In this document: positions 17,053 to 25,734 of the stretch, one piece after another | Numbering within the stretch: position 1 is the stretch's first letter | Layout of the letters: each line of letters opens with the position of its first letter | NCBI RefSeq assembly: GCF_020524005.1 | Contig: NZ_JAIVKK010000009.1 | Span: 1 to 64,000 of the forward strand | Reading direction: 5' to 3' | DNA: 64,000 nucleotides | Source: Microbulbifer aggregans | GTDB taxonomy: Bacteria; Pseudomonadota; Gammaproteobacteria; Pseudomonadales; Cellvibrionaceae | The notes under the pieces: model-generated | Told to the model about the DNA's origin: nothing | Databases searched by the model: none | The model's input: only the letters and a program-made list of their open reading frames with translations | Program-made: the position numbers and the translations under genes

Positions 17053-19148
17053 TGTCTGATCGCCTTTCCTGTTCACAAAGCACTCGTAGACAACTCAGTG
17101 GTGTATTACTGGGTCTGTTGATGTTTTTGCTGTTTGTACCTGCCGTCTCCGCACAGCCCACCGCGAGTGGGGATCATGTTTCGGTGCGCTGGCTAGCGCC
17201 GGAGACGTTTGCCCAGGGGCCGGAGACGATCGGTTTTTATTTCGAGGTGGATCCCGGCTGGCACGTGTACTGGCGCAATGCCGGCGATTCCGGTGCGGCA
17301 CCGCGGTTTGACTTTATGGGCGCCAGCGGTGATGTGGGCGAAATACAATGGCCATTTCCACAGCGCCTGCCGATCGAGCACCTGACCAATCTCGGGTACG
17401 AGGGCAATGTTGCCTATCTGTTTACGGTGACCCCCAATGCACCGCGTATGGAGCTGGTGGTCAGTCTGGAATGGCTGGTATGCAAGGTCGATTGTATTCC
17501 CGGCTACGGCAACATGACGCTGTCGCGACCGGTTTCCACCAGTGCCAACTGGCTTTCGCAGGACCTGGAGTTGCGGGATCAATTTGCCGCTCGTGTGCCG
17601 CAGCCGGGCACGGCATCTACTCCTCTGTGGTCAGTGACTTCGGTCAGCGCGCCGGAGCGGGAAGAATCCCTGCAACTGGTACTGGCCGCAGAAAGCACGG
17701 GCAAGGATCCGGCCGCACCGGAGGTGTTCCCCCTTGATGGCGCGCTGCTGACGGCGGCGGCGCCACGCGTTGAAAAGAACGCCCGGGAAATTCGCTATAC
17801 GTTCGAGCGGGTACCCGGCGCAGCAGTGCCACCAGCTACCGGGTTTGTCATCAGTGACGGCAGGCGCGCCTGGCAGCTCGACGATTTACCTGTTGAGGTG
17901 TCTGCGGGTGCGGGCGTTCCCACCCCGGTCGACACTGGCCAGCCGCTCTGGCTGCTGTTGCTGGCTGCGGTTGCTGGCGGCGCAATTCTTAATTTGATGC
18001 CCTGCGTTTTCCCCGTATTGTCGATCAAGCTGCTCGGGCTGGTTGGCCCGGGAGAGACTGTGTCCGGGCGTGTCAAAGAAGGGCTGCGCTATGCGGCCGG
18101 TGTACTGGTGACGTTTGCCGCGCTCGGTGCGCTGTTACTGGTACTGCGCGCCGGTGGCGCCGCCATAGGCTGGGGATTTCAGTTACAGTCGGCAACGGTG
18201 GTGCTGGGGCTGATTTTACTGTTCTGGGTCATGGCGCTTTCGTTCAGTGGCGTCTATGAATTCGGGCATCAATTGATGAACCTGGCGGGGCACAGTCGGG
18301 GCGGTGCTTTTGCGACAGGAGTGCTGGCGGTTTTCGTCGCCGCGCCCTGCACAGGTCCGTTTATGGGGGCGGCTTTAGGGGCTGCTACGCTGTTGCCGGC
18401 CTATGCTGCCATGGCAATTTTTATCGGACTGGGTGTGGGCCTGGCGCTGCCATTTGTATTGCTGTGCGCGTTCCCGGGGCTACTGAACCGATTGCCTGCG
18501 CCGGGACCGTGGATGGAAACCCTGCGCCAGCTACTCGCGTTCCCGCTTTATGCCACCGTAATCTGGCTGCTGTGGGTACTGGGGCGTTTGGTAGGCGAAA
18601 GCGGCTGGTTGATCGGTACCCTGATGATGCTGGCGCTTGTGTTTGCGCTCTGGCTCGGGCGGCATCACTTCCGCTCAAGCAAGTGGTTGGCGTGGGCCCT
18701 GGTGGCGGTGGCGTTGGTCGCCAGCTTTGGCGCAGTGCATCGACTTCAGCAGAGCACGCCTGCCGCGCAGAATAACCCGGTGCAAACAACAGAGGGCTGG
18801 CAGCCATATAACCGGGTTGCCATTGGCCAGGCGCAGGCTCGAGGTCAGGCTGTTTTTATCGACTATACCGCTGCCTGGTGTATCACCTGTCAGGTGAACA
18901 AAAAGCTGGTGCTGGAGTCGGATGATGTTGAGGCACTGTTCCGCAAACACAATGTGTATCTAGTGCGGGCCGACTGGACGAACCAGGATCCGGAAATCAC
19001 CCGGGCGCTGGCAGAACTCGGGCGTAACTCGGTGCCGGTTTACGCATGGTACCCGCCTGGTGCGCAAACGCCGGAGCTGCTGCCACAGATACTGCAGGCA
19101 GACATGATCGAAGCTCTGTTCGCGGAGGATGAGAGTTCGGAACGCTAA
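17052..19148 (+). CDS. DsbD-family thiol:disulfide interchange protein
   Basis: A 698-residue inner-membrane electron carrier that moves reducing power from cytoplasmic thioredoxin to the periplasm. It has a signal sequence (cleaved near AVSA, residue 34). A periplasmic N-terminal DsbC-like domain carries Cys144 and Cys148. A multi-span core has the paired cysteines MPC318VFPV and APC433TGP, spaced as in DsbD-beta. A C-terminal thioredoxin domain carries AAWC610ITC613. The larger N-terminal domain resembles ScsB-type proteins more than E. coli DsbD. The start at 17052 is uncertain because the ATG ends a 14-base stem and lacks a clear ribosome binding site. The redoxin gene downstream is probably co-transcribed. 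Confidence 0.88.
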   Translation: MSDRLSCSQSTRRQLSGVLLGLLMFLLFVPAVSAQPTASGDHVSVRWLAPETFAQGPETIGFYFEVDPGWHVYWRNAGDSGAAPRFDFMGASGDVGEIQWPFPQRLPIEHLTNLGYEGNVAYLFTVTPNAPRMELVVSLEWLVCKVDCIPGYGNMTLSRPVSTSANWLSQDLELRDQFAARVPQPGTASTPLWSVTSVSAPEREESLQLVLAAESTGKDPAAPEVFPLDGALLTAAAPRVEKNAREIRYTFERVPGAAVPPATGFVISDGRRAWQLDDLPVEVSAGAGVPTPVDTGQPLWLLLLAAVAGGAILNLMPCVFPVLSIKLLGLVGPGETVSGRVKEGLRYAAGVLVTFAALGALLLVLRAGGAAIGWGFQLQSATVVLGLILLFWVMALSFSGVYEFGHQLMNLAGHSRGGAFATGVLAVFVAAPCTGPFMGAALGAATLLPAYAAMAIFIGLGVGLALPFVLLCAFPGLLNRLPAPGPWMETLRQLLAFPLYATVIWLLWVLGRLVGESGWLIGTLMMLALVFALWLGRHHFRSSKWLAWALVAVALVASFGAVHRLQQSTPAAQNNPVQTTEGWQPYNRVAIGQAQARGQAVFIDYTAAWCITCQVNKKLVLESDDVEALFRKHNVYLVRADWTNQDPEITRALAELGRNSVPVYAWYPPGAQTPELLPQILQADMIEALFAEDESSER

Positions 19149-19170
19149 TTCAACCAAAGAGGAAGCAATC

Positions 19171-19815
19171 GTGAAGGCACAGGATACCCGTAGTAAACGT
19201 TCGGTTCGCAGCTGGTTTGGTCAATGGTTTGGCAGTGTGGTTCTTTTTGCGATGCCGGCATTGGCCCTGGCGGTGGCGACACCCGGTGAAAAGGCGCCGG
19301 ACTTCAGTGAGGTGGATGCGACGGGAGAAACCCGGTCACTGAAGGACTACGCAGGGCAGTGGCTGGTGCTGGAATGGTTCAACAAGGACTGCCCCTATGT
19401 GCGCAAGCATTACGGCAGCGGCAATATGCAGGCGCTGCAAAAAAAGTACACGGATAAAGAGATTAACTGGCTGACAGTGATCTCGTCGGCCAAAGGTAAG
19501 CAGGGATATCTGGAACCGGCACAAGCGCTGGAGGTGGCTGAAAGTCACAAGCTTAACGCCAGTGGCCCTTTCCTGCTGGATACCGATGGCAACATGGGGC
19601 GAGCCTATGGTGCCAAGACCACGCCGCATATGTTCATCATCAATCCTCAGGGCGATGTCGTTTACGCAGGTGCCATCGATGATAACGATTCAGCCAATCC
19701 AGCGGTGATTCCGAAGTCCAATAACTTCGTTGCAGCGGCATTGGATGCCTCGCTGGCCGGCCAGGCGGTGCCGGTGACTTCCTCCCGCGCCTATGGTTGC
19801 AGTGTGAAGTACTGA
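19171..19815 (+). CDS. Secreted thioredoxin-fold (redoxin/AhpC-TSA) protein
   Basis: About 214 residues from GTG 19171, which has a good AGAGGAAG site. A more upstream start would overlap the dsbD-like gene. A signal peptide (VLFAMPALALAVA, about residues 22-34) sends it to the periplasm. The redoxin fold follows: GEKAPDFSEVDATG, then a resolving motif DCPYVRKHYG with one Cys, a second Cys near the C-terminus (YGCSVKY) and cis-Pro in KTTPHMF. It probably receives electrons from the DsbD-like protein just upstream (gap 22 bases). It could act as a peroxidase or as a thiol reductant, and the exact substrate is unknown. Confidence 0.8.
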   Translation: MKAQDTRSKRSVRSWFGQWFGSVVLFAMPALALAVATPGEKAPDFSEVDATGETRSLKDYAGQWLVLEWFNKDCPYVRKHYGSGNMQALQKKYTDKEINWLTVISSAKGKQGYLEPAQALEVAESHKLNASGPFLLDTDGNMGRAYGAKTTPHMFIINPQGDVVYAGAIDDNDSANPAVIPKSNNFVAAALDASLAGQAVPVTSSRAYGCSVKY

Positions 19816-19836
19816 CGGGATGGATGGGCCGCAGAG

Positions 19837-19906
19837 CGGGCGGCAAGGAATGGGATGGGTGAGTCTGAATTCCCTGCCCGGATATACCTTACCGCCCGTT
19901 TTTTTT
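19837..19906 (+). terminator. Intrinsic terminator after the DsbD-like/redoxin pair
   Basis: CGGGCGGCAAGG and CCTTACCGCCCG pair across a loop of about 35 bases and are followed by eight T residues. It also lies just past the 3' end of the convergent bioA gene. Confidence 0.75.
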
Positions 19907-19915
19907 AGGTGGTAC

Positions 19916-21190
19916 CTACTGGAGGTTGCCGAGCACCTCGACCATGGTTGAGGTGAGCTGGCTCAGGTCTTCTTTGCTGATGACATAGGGCGGCATGGTA
20001 TAGACGAGCTTGCCAAACGGGCGCAGCCATACACCCCGCGCGATCAGCTGTTCCTGCAGCGTTTTATTGTCCACTGGATTTTTCATTTCCACCACGCCGA
20101 TGGCACCGAGCACGCGTACGTCGGCCACACCTTTGGCATTCTTCAGTGGTGCCAGTTCTTCCCGCAATTGCGCTTCGATATTGTTCACCTGCTGTTGCCA
20201 GTCGCGCTGGAGCAGCAGTTCGATACTGGCATTGGCTACGGCACAGGCGAGGGGGTTACCCATGAAGGTTGGGCCGTGCATGAACACGCCGGCTTCGCCA
20301 CTGCAGATGCCATCGGCGACTTTGTCGGTGCACAGGGTGGCGGCGAGGGTCATGGTGCCGCCGGTCAGGGCTTTTCCGAGCGTCAGGATGTCTGGGGAAA
20401 TTCCGGCGTGTTCGCAGGCAAACAGTCTTCCGGAACGGCCGAAGCCGGTGGCGATTTCGTCAGCGATCAGCAGCAGGTCATATTGATCGCAGAGTTCACG
20501 CACTTTACGCAGGTATTCCGGGGAATAAAAACGCATGCCGCCAGCACCCTGGACGATGGGTTCGAGGATCACGGCGGCGAGCTGCTGGTGATTTTCTTCG
20601 ACGATTTTGGCGAGCTCGCCGATATCTTCATGGCTGCAGGGTTCGTCGAATTTTGGCTGTGGCGCCGGGGCGAACAGGTGCTGGGTAAGCTGGCTGGCAA
20701 ACAGGTGGTGCATGCCGTTGACGGGGTCGCAGGTAGCCATGGCTCCGAAGGTGTCACCGTGGTAGCCGTTACGCAGTGCGAGCAGTTTGCTTTTTTCCGG
20801 TTTGCCCTGTGAGTGCCAGTATTGCAGCGCCATTTTGATGGCGACTTCGACGGAGACGGAGCCGGAATCGGCGAGGAAAACCTTGCGCAGCGGTTCCGGT
20901 GTCAGGGCGACGAGCTTTTTGCACAGTTCGATGGCCGGCTCATGGGTGAGTCCGCCGAACATGACGTGGCTCATTTTTTCCATCTGGCTTTGCATGGCGG
21001 CGTTTAGTTCGGGAACGTTATAGCCGTGCATGGTGCTCCACCAGGAACTCATCCCATCGATCAGCCCGCGTCCGTCTTCCAGATAAATCCGCACGCCTTC
21101 GGCGCGGGTAATTGGATAGACGGGGGGCGGGTTGATCAGCGAGGAATAGGGGTGCCAGATATGGTTTTTATCGAAATCGAGATCCATCAT
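19916..21190 (-). CDS. bioA: Adenosylmethionine--8-amino-7-oxononanoate aminotransferase
   Basis: A 424-residue class III aminotransferase that makes 7,8-diaminopelargonic acid in biotin synthesis with S-adenosylmethionine as amino donor. Characteristic segments are HIWHPYSS (10-17), DGMSSWWSTMHGY near residue 45 (substrate-binding Trp pair), YHGDTFGAM, DEIATGFGRSGRLF (PLP-binding Asp) and LTLGKALTGG with the PLP lysine. Length is normal. It starts with two consecutive ATGs at 21190 and 21187. No other bio gene lies in the window. A long palindrome of about 130 bases fills the upstream gap. Confidence 0.95.
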   Translation of the reverse strand: MMDLDFDKNHIWHPYSSLINPPPVYPITRAEGVRIYLEDGRGLIDGMSSWWSTMHGYNVPELNAAMQSQMEKMSHVMFGGLTHEPAIELCKKLVALTPEPLRKVFLADSGSVSVEVAIKMALQYWHSQGKPEKSKLLALRNGYHGDTFGAMATCDPVNGMHHLFASQLTQHLFAPAPQPKFDEPCSHEDIGELAKIVEENHQQLAAVILEPIVQGAGGMRFYSPEYLRKVRELCDQYDLLLIADEIATGFGRSGRLFACEHAGISPDILTLGKALTGGTMTLAATLCTDKVADGICSGEAGVFMHGPTFMGNPLACAVANASIELLLQRDWQQQVNNIEAQLREELAPLKNAKGVADVRVLGAIGVVEMKNPVDNKTLQEQLIARGVWLRPFGKLVYTMPPYVISKEDLSQLTSTMVEVLGNLQ

Positions 21191-21221
21191 GGTTCTGTGG
21201 GTGGTGTTCTATTGCAGGTTT

Positions 21222-21356
21222 GGGGGCGGCCGGTCGCCGGGGATTTATTTTCAGAACCGGGCTAGGCGCCCCCCTCTGAACCCATCCCTGGGCGCTGCGT
21301 CGCAAACATCCTGTTTGCGACGCTTCTGAAAATAAATCCCCGGCGCCCGACCTTCA
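21222..21356. repeat. Long nested palindrome, copy A
   Basis: The outer arms GCCGGGGATTTATTTTCAGAA (about 21237-21256) and its complement (21324-21343) are near perfect, with one mismatch in the outward extension to about 21228. Inside lie CCCATCCCTGGG and a second hairpin GCGTCGCAAACA/TGTTTGCGACGC. The architecture matches copies at 25511-25640 and 63575-63712, although the arm sequences are unrelated. It lies between the divergently spaced starts and ends of bioA and the ABC permease gene. Confidence 0.75.
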
Positions 21357-21462
21357 CATTAGAGTTTTTTACTTCGTAAATAGGTTTTATATCGTCATTT
21401 TGGCGCGAAGAGCCTGTGCCGGACTTGATCCGGTACCGGAATCCAGCGCCTCACGGCGCTTA

Positions 21463-23916
21463 TCAAGCCAACTCTCGCAAAACCTTTAAAGGAGGCTGGC
21501 TCACCGCACTTCTGCACGCCAGCGTGCCAGCAGTACCTACCAGCAGTGCGCCTGCCAACGGCCCCAACAGCCACAGGCCTGGATGCAGGTTAAACGGCAG
21601 ATCAAACACGCGCTGCGACAGTACCGCCAGCGATGCCTCGGTGCCAGCCGCGGCGAGTAAGCCGGCGGCGATACCGATCAAACCGAATTCAATCATCAGG
21701 CTGCGTACCAGCAGCTGCCGGCGGCCGCCCAGTGTGCGGATTACGGCGGCTTCTTGCAAACGCTCGGCGATGCTGGCGCGCACGCCGGCGATCAGTACCA
21801 GTACACCGGCCACCAGCATCAGGCCGAGGACGGATTCGATGGCGATGGCGACCTGGCTGATGGTTTCGCGGATGTTATCGATGATTTTATCCAGCTCGAT
21901 AATGCTGAGGCTGGGGAAGTCTTTTACCAGTTCGTTCACGAACAGTTTGTCTTCCGGCGGCAGGTAGAAACTCTGGATGTAGGTCGCCGGGAAGTTGTCG
22001 AGGCTTCCGGGGGCGAACAGCATGAAGAAGTTGGGGCGCATGCTGTTCCAGTCGAGGGTACGGAAGCTGGTAATCGGGGCTTCGGTTTCTAGGCCGCCGA
22101 TGGAGAAGCGCAGTACATCACCCATTTCAAGGCCGAGGCGGGCGGCGACTTCGACTTCCACCGAGACACCGTCGCGATTGCTTTCATTCCACCAGTCGCC
22201 GGCGACGATTTTGTTGTCGGCGGGCAGGGTGTCCGTCCAGCTGAGGTTGAGTTCGCGGCGGATGGAGCCGTCTTTCTGTTCGCGCTCGGTTACTTTGGTG
22301 CCGTTTACGGCGATCAGGCGTCCGCGCACCATAGGATAGAACTCGGTCCCTTCGAGCTTTTCATCCGCGATTTTGCGCTTTACCTGCTCGAGCTCAAAGG
22401 GCGCGATGTTCATCAGGAAGTGGTTGGGCGCGTTTTCCGGCAGCTGCATTTTCCACTCATCGATCAACGCCGTGCGCGCGTAGAACATGGCGAGCATGGC
22501 CAGCAGGCCGGTGCCAAAGGCGGCGATCAGCAGGGTGTTGAAGCTGGCGCGGCGTTGCAGGCTGCCCAGCGCAATACGCCAGCTGCCACCGAGCGCGGCG
22601 AGCCGGCCGCGGACCAGCAGGCGGTTGACCAGCGCGCTGCCGGCCACCAGCAGGGCGAGGCCGGTAAGCAGGGCGGCGGTGATGGCAAGGCTGCCGGAGA
22701 GCCACCAGATCAGAAGCAGCATGCTCAGGGGCCCGGGAATCAGGCCGAACCACTCGCGCTTGTCCGGGTTGCTCCAGTCCTGGCGCAGGGTCTGCATGGG
22801 ATCGGTCTGGGCGAGGCGGAACAGTGGTGGCAGGGCGAAGCCGATCACGCAGGCGAGGCCGGTGGCGATGCCGACCAGCAGCGGTTGCCAGCTACTGGGC
22901 GGCGGCGTAACCGGGAAGAAGCCCTGCAACAGGTTCACCGCTTGTGACTGCACAAGGGAACCTATGGTGAGGCCGACTGCGGTGGCGATCAGGGTCAGCG
23001 CGGCCATCTGGCCGAAGTAAATGGTGAGAATTTTGCGCTTGCCCGCGCCGAGGCTTTTCATCACGGCGACGTAATTTGCATGGCGCAAGCCGTAGCGGCG
23101 CGCGGCGAGACCGACGGCGACGCTGGCGAGCAGCACGGCGAGGCTGGCGGCGAGGTACAGGAAACGCTCGGCACGATTCAGAGCCTGCGCGACGCGCGGC
23201 TGTCCCTGCTGCAGGTCGATGATGTGCTCATGCAGGGTCAGTTTGGGCTTTAGCCATTTGAGGTAGCGATCCAGTGCGGCATCGTCTCCGGCCAGCAGGT
23301 AGCGGTAAGTGACGCGACTGCCGGGCTGGAGGATGTTGGTGGCGGCCAGGTCGTCGGTATTCATCATCAGCCGGGCGCCCATGGAAAACAGGTTGGCGCC
23401 GCGATCCGGTTCATGGTCGATGATGCCGTCGATAAGGAAGCTGCTGTCGCCGAGCTGCAGCTCGTCGCCGATATCCAGTTGCATGAGTGGCAGCAGGCGG
23501 GCTTCCAGCCAGACTTTACCGGGCTCCGGTCCCTGGCGTGTTTCCCGGGATTGAGCCTCTGTTGTGGGGCGCATCTCGAGGTGGCCCACCAGCGGGTAGC
23601 CGTCACTGACGGCTTTCACGGAGGCGAACTGGAATTCATCCCCCGCCGACAGCATGGAGGCGAAGGTGACGGTCTCGGCCCGCTCGAGCCCCAGTTCGTC
23701 GGCCTTTGCGAGCCACTCTGCCGGCACTTCCTTGCTGCTTTGCAGTACCCGCTTGGCGGCGAGGAAACTCTGGGACTGAATGTGCATGGCACGGGTGAGG
23801 CGGTCGCTGAAGTGCGCGATGGCGGTGACACAGCTGACCGCGAGAATAAGCGCGGTGGCGATGAGGGCCAACTCGCCGCCGCGCCAGTCACGGCTGAGCA
23901 GTCTGAGGGGCAGCAT
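21463..23916 (-). CDS. ABC transporter permease, FtsX/YbbP type
   Basis: An 817-residue inner-membrane permease of the MacB/FtsX superfamily. A first span at residues 16-35 is followed by a large periplasmic domain. Three spans follow around residues 255-390 (LAASLAVLLASVAVGLAARRYGL, GQMAALTLIATAVGLTIG), then a middle pair of spans, another periplasmic domain and three C-terminal spans. This duplicated FtsX arrangement is that of YbbP-like proteins. Its ATG overlaps the stop of the ATPase gene (ATGA), so the two are coupled. In E. coli ybbA and ybbP lie next to tesA, and the same neighbour is present here. Export of lipids or lipid-modified cargo is suspected for the family but not proven. 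Confidence 0.88.
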   Translation of the reverse strand: MLPLRLLSRDWRGGELALIATALILAVSCVTAIAHFSDRLTRAMHIQSQSFLAAKRVLQSSKEVPAEWLAKADELGLERAETVTFASMLSAGDEFQFASVKAVSDGYPLVGHLEMRPTTEAQSRETRQGPEPGKVWLEARLLPLMQLDIGDELQLGDSSFLIDGIIDHEPDRGANLFSMGARLMMNTDDLAATNILQPGSRVTYRYLLAGDDAALDRYLKWLKPKLTLHEHIIDLQQGQPRVAQALNRAERFLYLAASLAVLLASVAVGLAARRYGLRHANYVAVMKSLGAGKRKILTIYFGQMAALTLIATAVGLTIGSLVQSQAVNLLQGFFPVTPPPSSWQPLLVGIATGLACVIGFALPPLFRLAQTDPMQTLRQDWSNPDKREWFGLIPGPLSMLLLIWWLSGSLAITAALLTGLALLVAGSALVNRLLVRGRLAALGGSWRIALGSLQRRASFNTLLIAAFGTGLLAMLAMFYARTALIDEWKMQLPENAPNHFLMNIAPFELEQVKRKIADEKLEGTEFYPMVRGRLIAVNGTKVTEREQKDGSIRRELNLSWTDTLPADNKIVAGDWWNESNRDGVSVEVEVAARLGLEMGDVLRFSIGGLETEAPITSFRTLDWNSMRPNFFMLFAPGSLDNFPATYIQSFYLPPEDKLFVNELVKDFPSLSIIELDKIIDNIRETISQVAIAIESVLGLMLVAGVLVLIAGVRASIAERLQEAAVIRTLGGRRQLLVRSLMIEFGLIGIAAGLLAAAGTEASLAVLSQRVFDLPFNLHPGLWLLGPLAGALLVGTAGTLACRSAVSQPPLKVLRELA

Positions 23917-24665
23917 CAGGCAGATACCTCCGAGAGGTTACCGGGCAGCTCTTCGGTGGTAATTTCACCGGCCGCCATGCGCAGATGGGCGCCACAGCGT
24001 TCGGCCAGGCGCTGTTCGTGGGTTACCAGCACCAGGGTGGTGCCGGTTTCGGCGTTGAGGTTGAATAGCAGGTCGATGACCTTTTCGCCATTATGCGCGT
24101 CGAGGCTGCCGGTGGGTTCGTCGGCGAACAGGATGCCGTTACTGGTGGTCGAACCGCTACTGGAAGTACTGTGGTCGATAGGGGCAATGCTGCAAAACGC
24201 GCGGGCCAGTGCGACCCGCTGCTGTTCGCCGCCGGATAACTGGCGCGGGTAGTGTTGCAGGCGGTGACCGAGGCCGACGCGGTCGAGAAATTCTTCCGCC
24301 CGTTTGCCGGCATTGCGCTCGCCACGCAGCTCGCTTGGCAGCATGACGTTCTCTCGTGCGGTAAGTCCGGGGAGTAACTGGAATGTCTGGAATACGAAGC
24401 CGACGCAGCGGGCGCGGAGTTCGGCACGCTGTTCTTCGTCCATGGCGGTAATTTCTTGGTTGGCGAGCCAGATCCTGCCTTCGGTGGGGCGGTCGAGGCC
24501 GGCCAGCAGGCCCAGCAGGGTGGATTTGCCGGAGCCGGAGGCGCCGGTAATGGCGAGGCTTTGGCCGTGGGGCAGTTGCAGTGAAATGTCGTTCAGCAGT
24601 GTGAGTGGCCCTTCACTGGTGGCGACTCGATGGTGAAGGTGTTCAGCTTTTAGCATGATCGACAT
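23916..24665 (-). CDS. ABC transporter ATP-binding protein, YbbA type, with an insertion before Walker B
   Basis: About 249 residues from ATG 24665, within the wider open frame. Walker A is GASGSGKST, the Q-loop is FVFQTFQLLPG, the signature is LSGGEQQRVALARAF, Walker B is ILFADEP and the H-loop His is in LVTHEQ. It belongs to the LolD/MacB-like exporter ATPases. Between the signature helix and Walker B there are about 22 residues (CSIAPIDHSTSSSGSTTSNG and IL) where relatives have about eight. This is a Ser/Thr-rich insertion of roughly 14 residues. It is divergent from tesA and coupled to the permease gene. Confidence 0.9.
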   Translation of the reverse strand: MSIMLKAEHLHHRVATSEGPLTLLNDISLQLPHGQSLAITGASGSGKSTLLGLLAGLDRPTEGRIWLANQEITAMDEEQRAELRARCVGFVFQTFQLLPGLTARENVMLPSELRGERNAGKRAEEFLDRVGLGHRLQHYPRQLSGGEQQRVALARAFCSIAPIDHSTSSSGSTTSNGILFADEPTGSLDAHNGEKVIDLLFNLNAETGTTLVLVTHEQRLAERCGAHLRMAAGEITTEELPGNLSEVSA

Positions 24666-24722
24666 GGCAAGTCCCTGTAATTCCTGCAAAATGCGGTTCA
24701 AGTTTTATCTGGAGAGTATGAC

Positions 24723-25427
24723 ATGGCGGCAGATTTTTTCCGGTACTTGGCGGGCGGTTTTGTCCCGCGCTGTTTGCGGTTCGTCGCGTTGATCCCGTTA
24801 CTCATGGTTGTTTACGTTGGCCAGGTAGATGCGGATGAATCGAGGACGCTGGTGGTGCTGGGGGACAGTATCAGTGCGGCCTATGGCATTGATGAGCGCG
24901 AGGGTTGGGTACAGTTGCTGCGCAACCGGCTGGCGGAGAAAGATCTGGATATTTCGGTGGTGAACGCCAGTGTGAGTGGGGAGACCTCGGCGGGTGGCCT
25001 GGCGCGTCTGCCGCGTTTGCTGAGTGAGCACAGCCCGGATTGGGTGGTGGTGGAGTTGGGCGGCAATGACGGTCTGCGTGGATATCCGCCAAAGGCGTTG
25101 CAGAGCAATCTGTTGCGGATGGTGAAGTTGGCGCGGGACGGTGGTGCAGAGGTATTGCTGCTGGGTATGCAGATGCCGCCAAATTACGGCAAGGCGTATA
25201 CGCGGGCGTTTGCGGCGGTGTATCCGAAGGTGGCGGAGAAGGAGAAGGTGCCGCTGGTGCCGTTTTTCCTGGAGCCGGTGGCGCTGGAGGAGGGGACTAT
25301 GCAGTCAGATGGCATTCACCCTACGGCCAAGGCCCAGCCGGCACTGCTGGATCACGTGTGGCCCTGCCTCGAGACCATATTGAAAGGCAATGGGGATATC
25401 CGGTCCGATAGCCTGTGCACTTCATGA
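24723..25427 (+). CDS. tesA: Periplasmic acyl-CoA thioesterase I / arylesterase (SGNH hydrolase)
   Basis: A 234-residue secreted hydrolase. A signal peptide covers about residues 1-37 (hydrophobic FVALIPLLMVVYVG). Block I GDSIS carries the nucleophile Ser49, block III GGND carries the oxyanion Asn and block V DGIHP carries the catalytic Asp and His. It hydrolyses acyl-CoA, esters and lysophospholipids in relatives. It is divergent from the YbbA-type ATPase with a 57-base gap, the same pairing as in many gammaproteobacteria. The C-terminal tail (GDIRSDSLCTS) is longer than usual. Confidence 0.92.
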   Translation: MAADFFRYLAGGFVPRCLRFVALIPLLMVVYVGQVDADESRTLVVLGDSISAAYGIDEREGWVQLLRNRLAEKDLDISVVNASVSGETSAGGLARLPRLLSEHSPDWVVVELGGNDGLRGYPPKALQSNLLRMVKLARDGGAEVLLLGMQMPPNYGKAYTRAFAAVYPKVAEKEKVPLVPFFLEPVALEEGTMQSDGIHPTAKAQPALLDHVWPCLETILKGNGDIRSDSLCTS

Positions 25428-25510
25428 TCGAAAAGCGTACAATCGCGCCCTGATTTTTAGACCCTACTCCTTGGTTGGTGGGGCTCTGAGGTGTTTCGCT
25501 TTGTAGCTGG

Positions 25511-25640
25511 TTCGGTGGCGGCACTGCCGCCGCGCAAGCCATTGCGGGACACGCTACGAGTTCATCCCTGAACGCTCGGCTGTGGCCGTCCATGGCCACA
25601 GACGGTCCCGCAATGGCTTGCCCGGCGTCAGCGCCTTCGC
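25511..25640. repeat. Long nested palindrome, copy B
   Basis: A perfect 17-base outer stem GCAAGCCATTGCGGGAC (25534-25550) pairs with its complement at 25605-25621, with partial pairing further out. Inside is ACACGCTACGAGTTCATCCC, a GAACGCTCGG segment and a tip hairpin CTGTGGCC/GGCCACAG. The inner part closely matches copy C at 63575-63712. It fills most of the gap between tesA and ttcA. Confidence 0.8.
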
Positions 25641-25734
25641 ATTTGCGTTTGAGCTTCGTAGTTAATTTTTTGTAGGTTGAGCAAAGCCGCAGGCGTGCCC
25701 AGCTTCTTGATGGTTCTGTATTTGAGATTTACCC

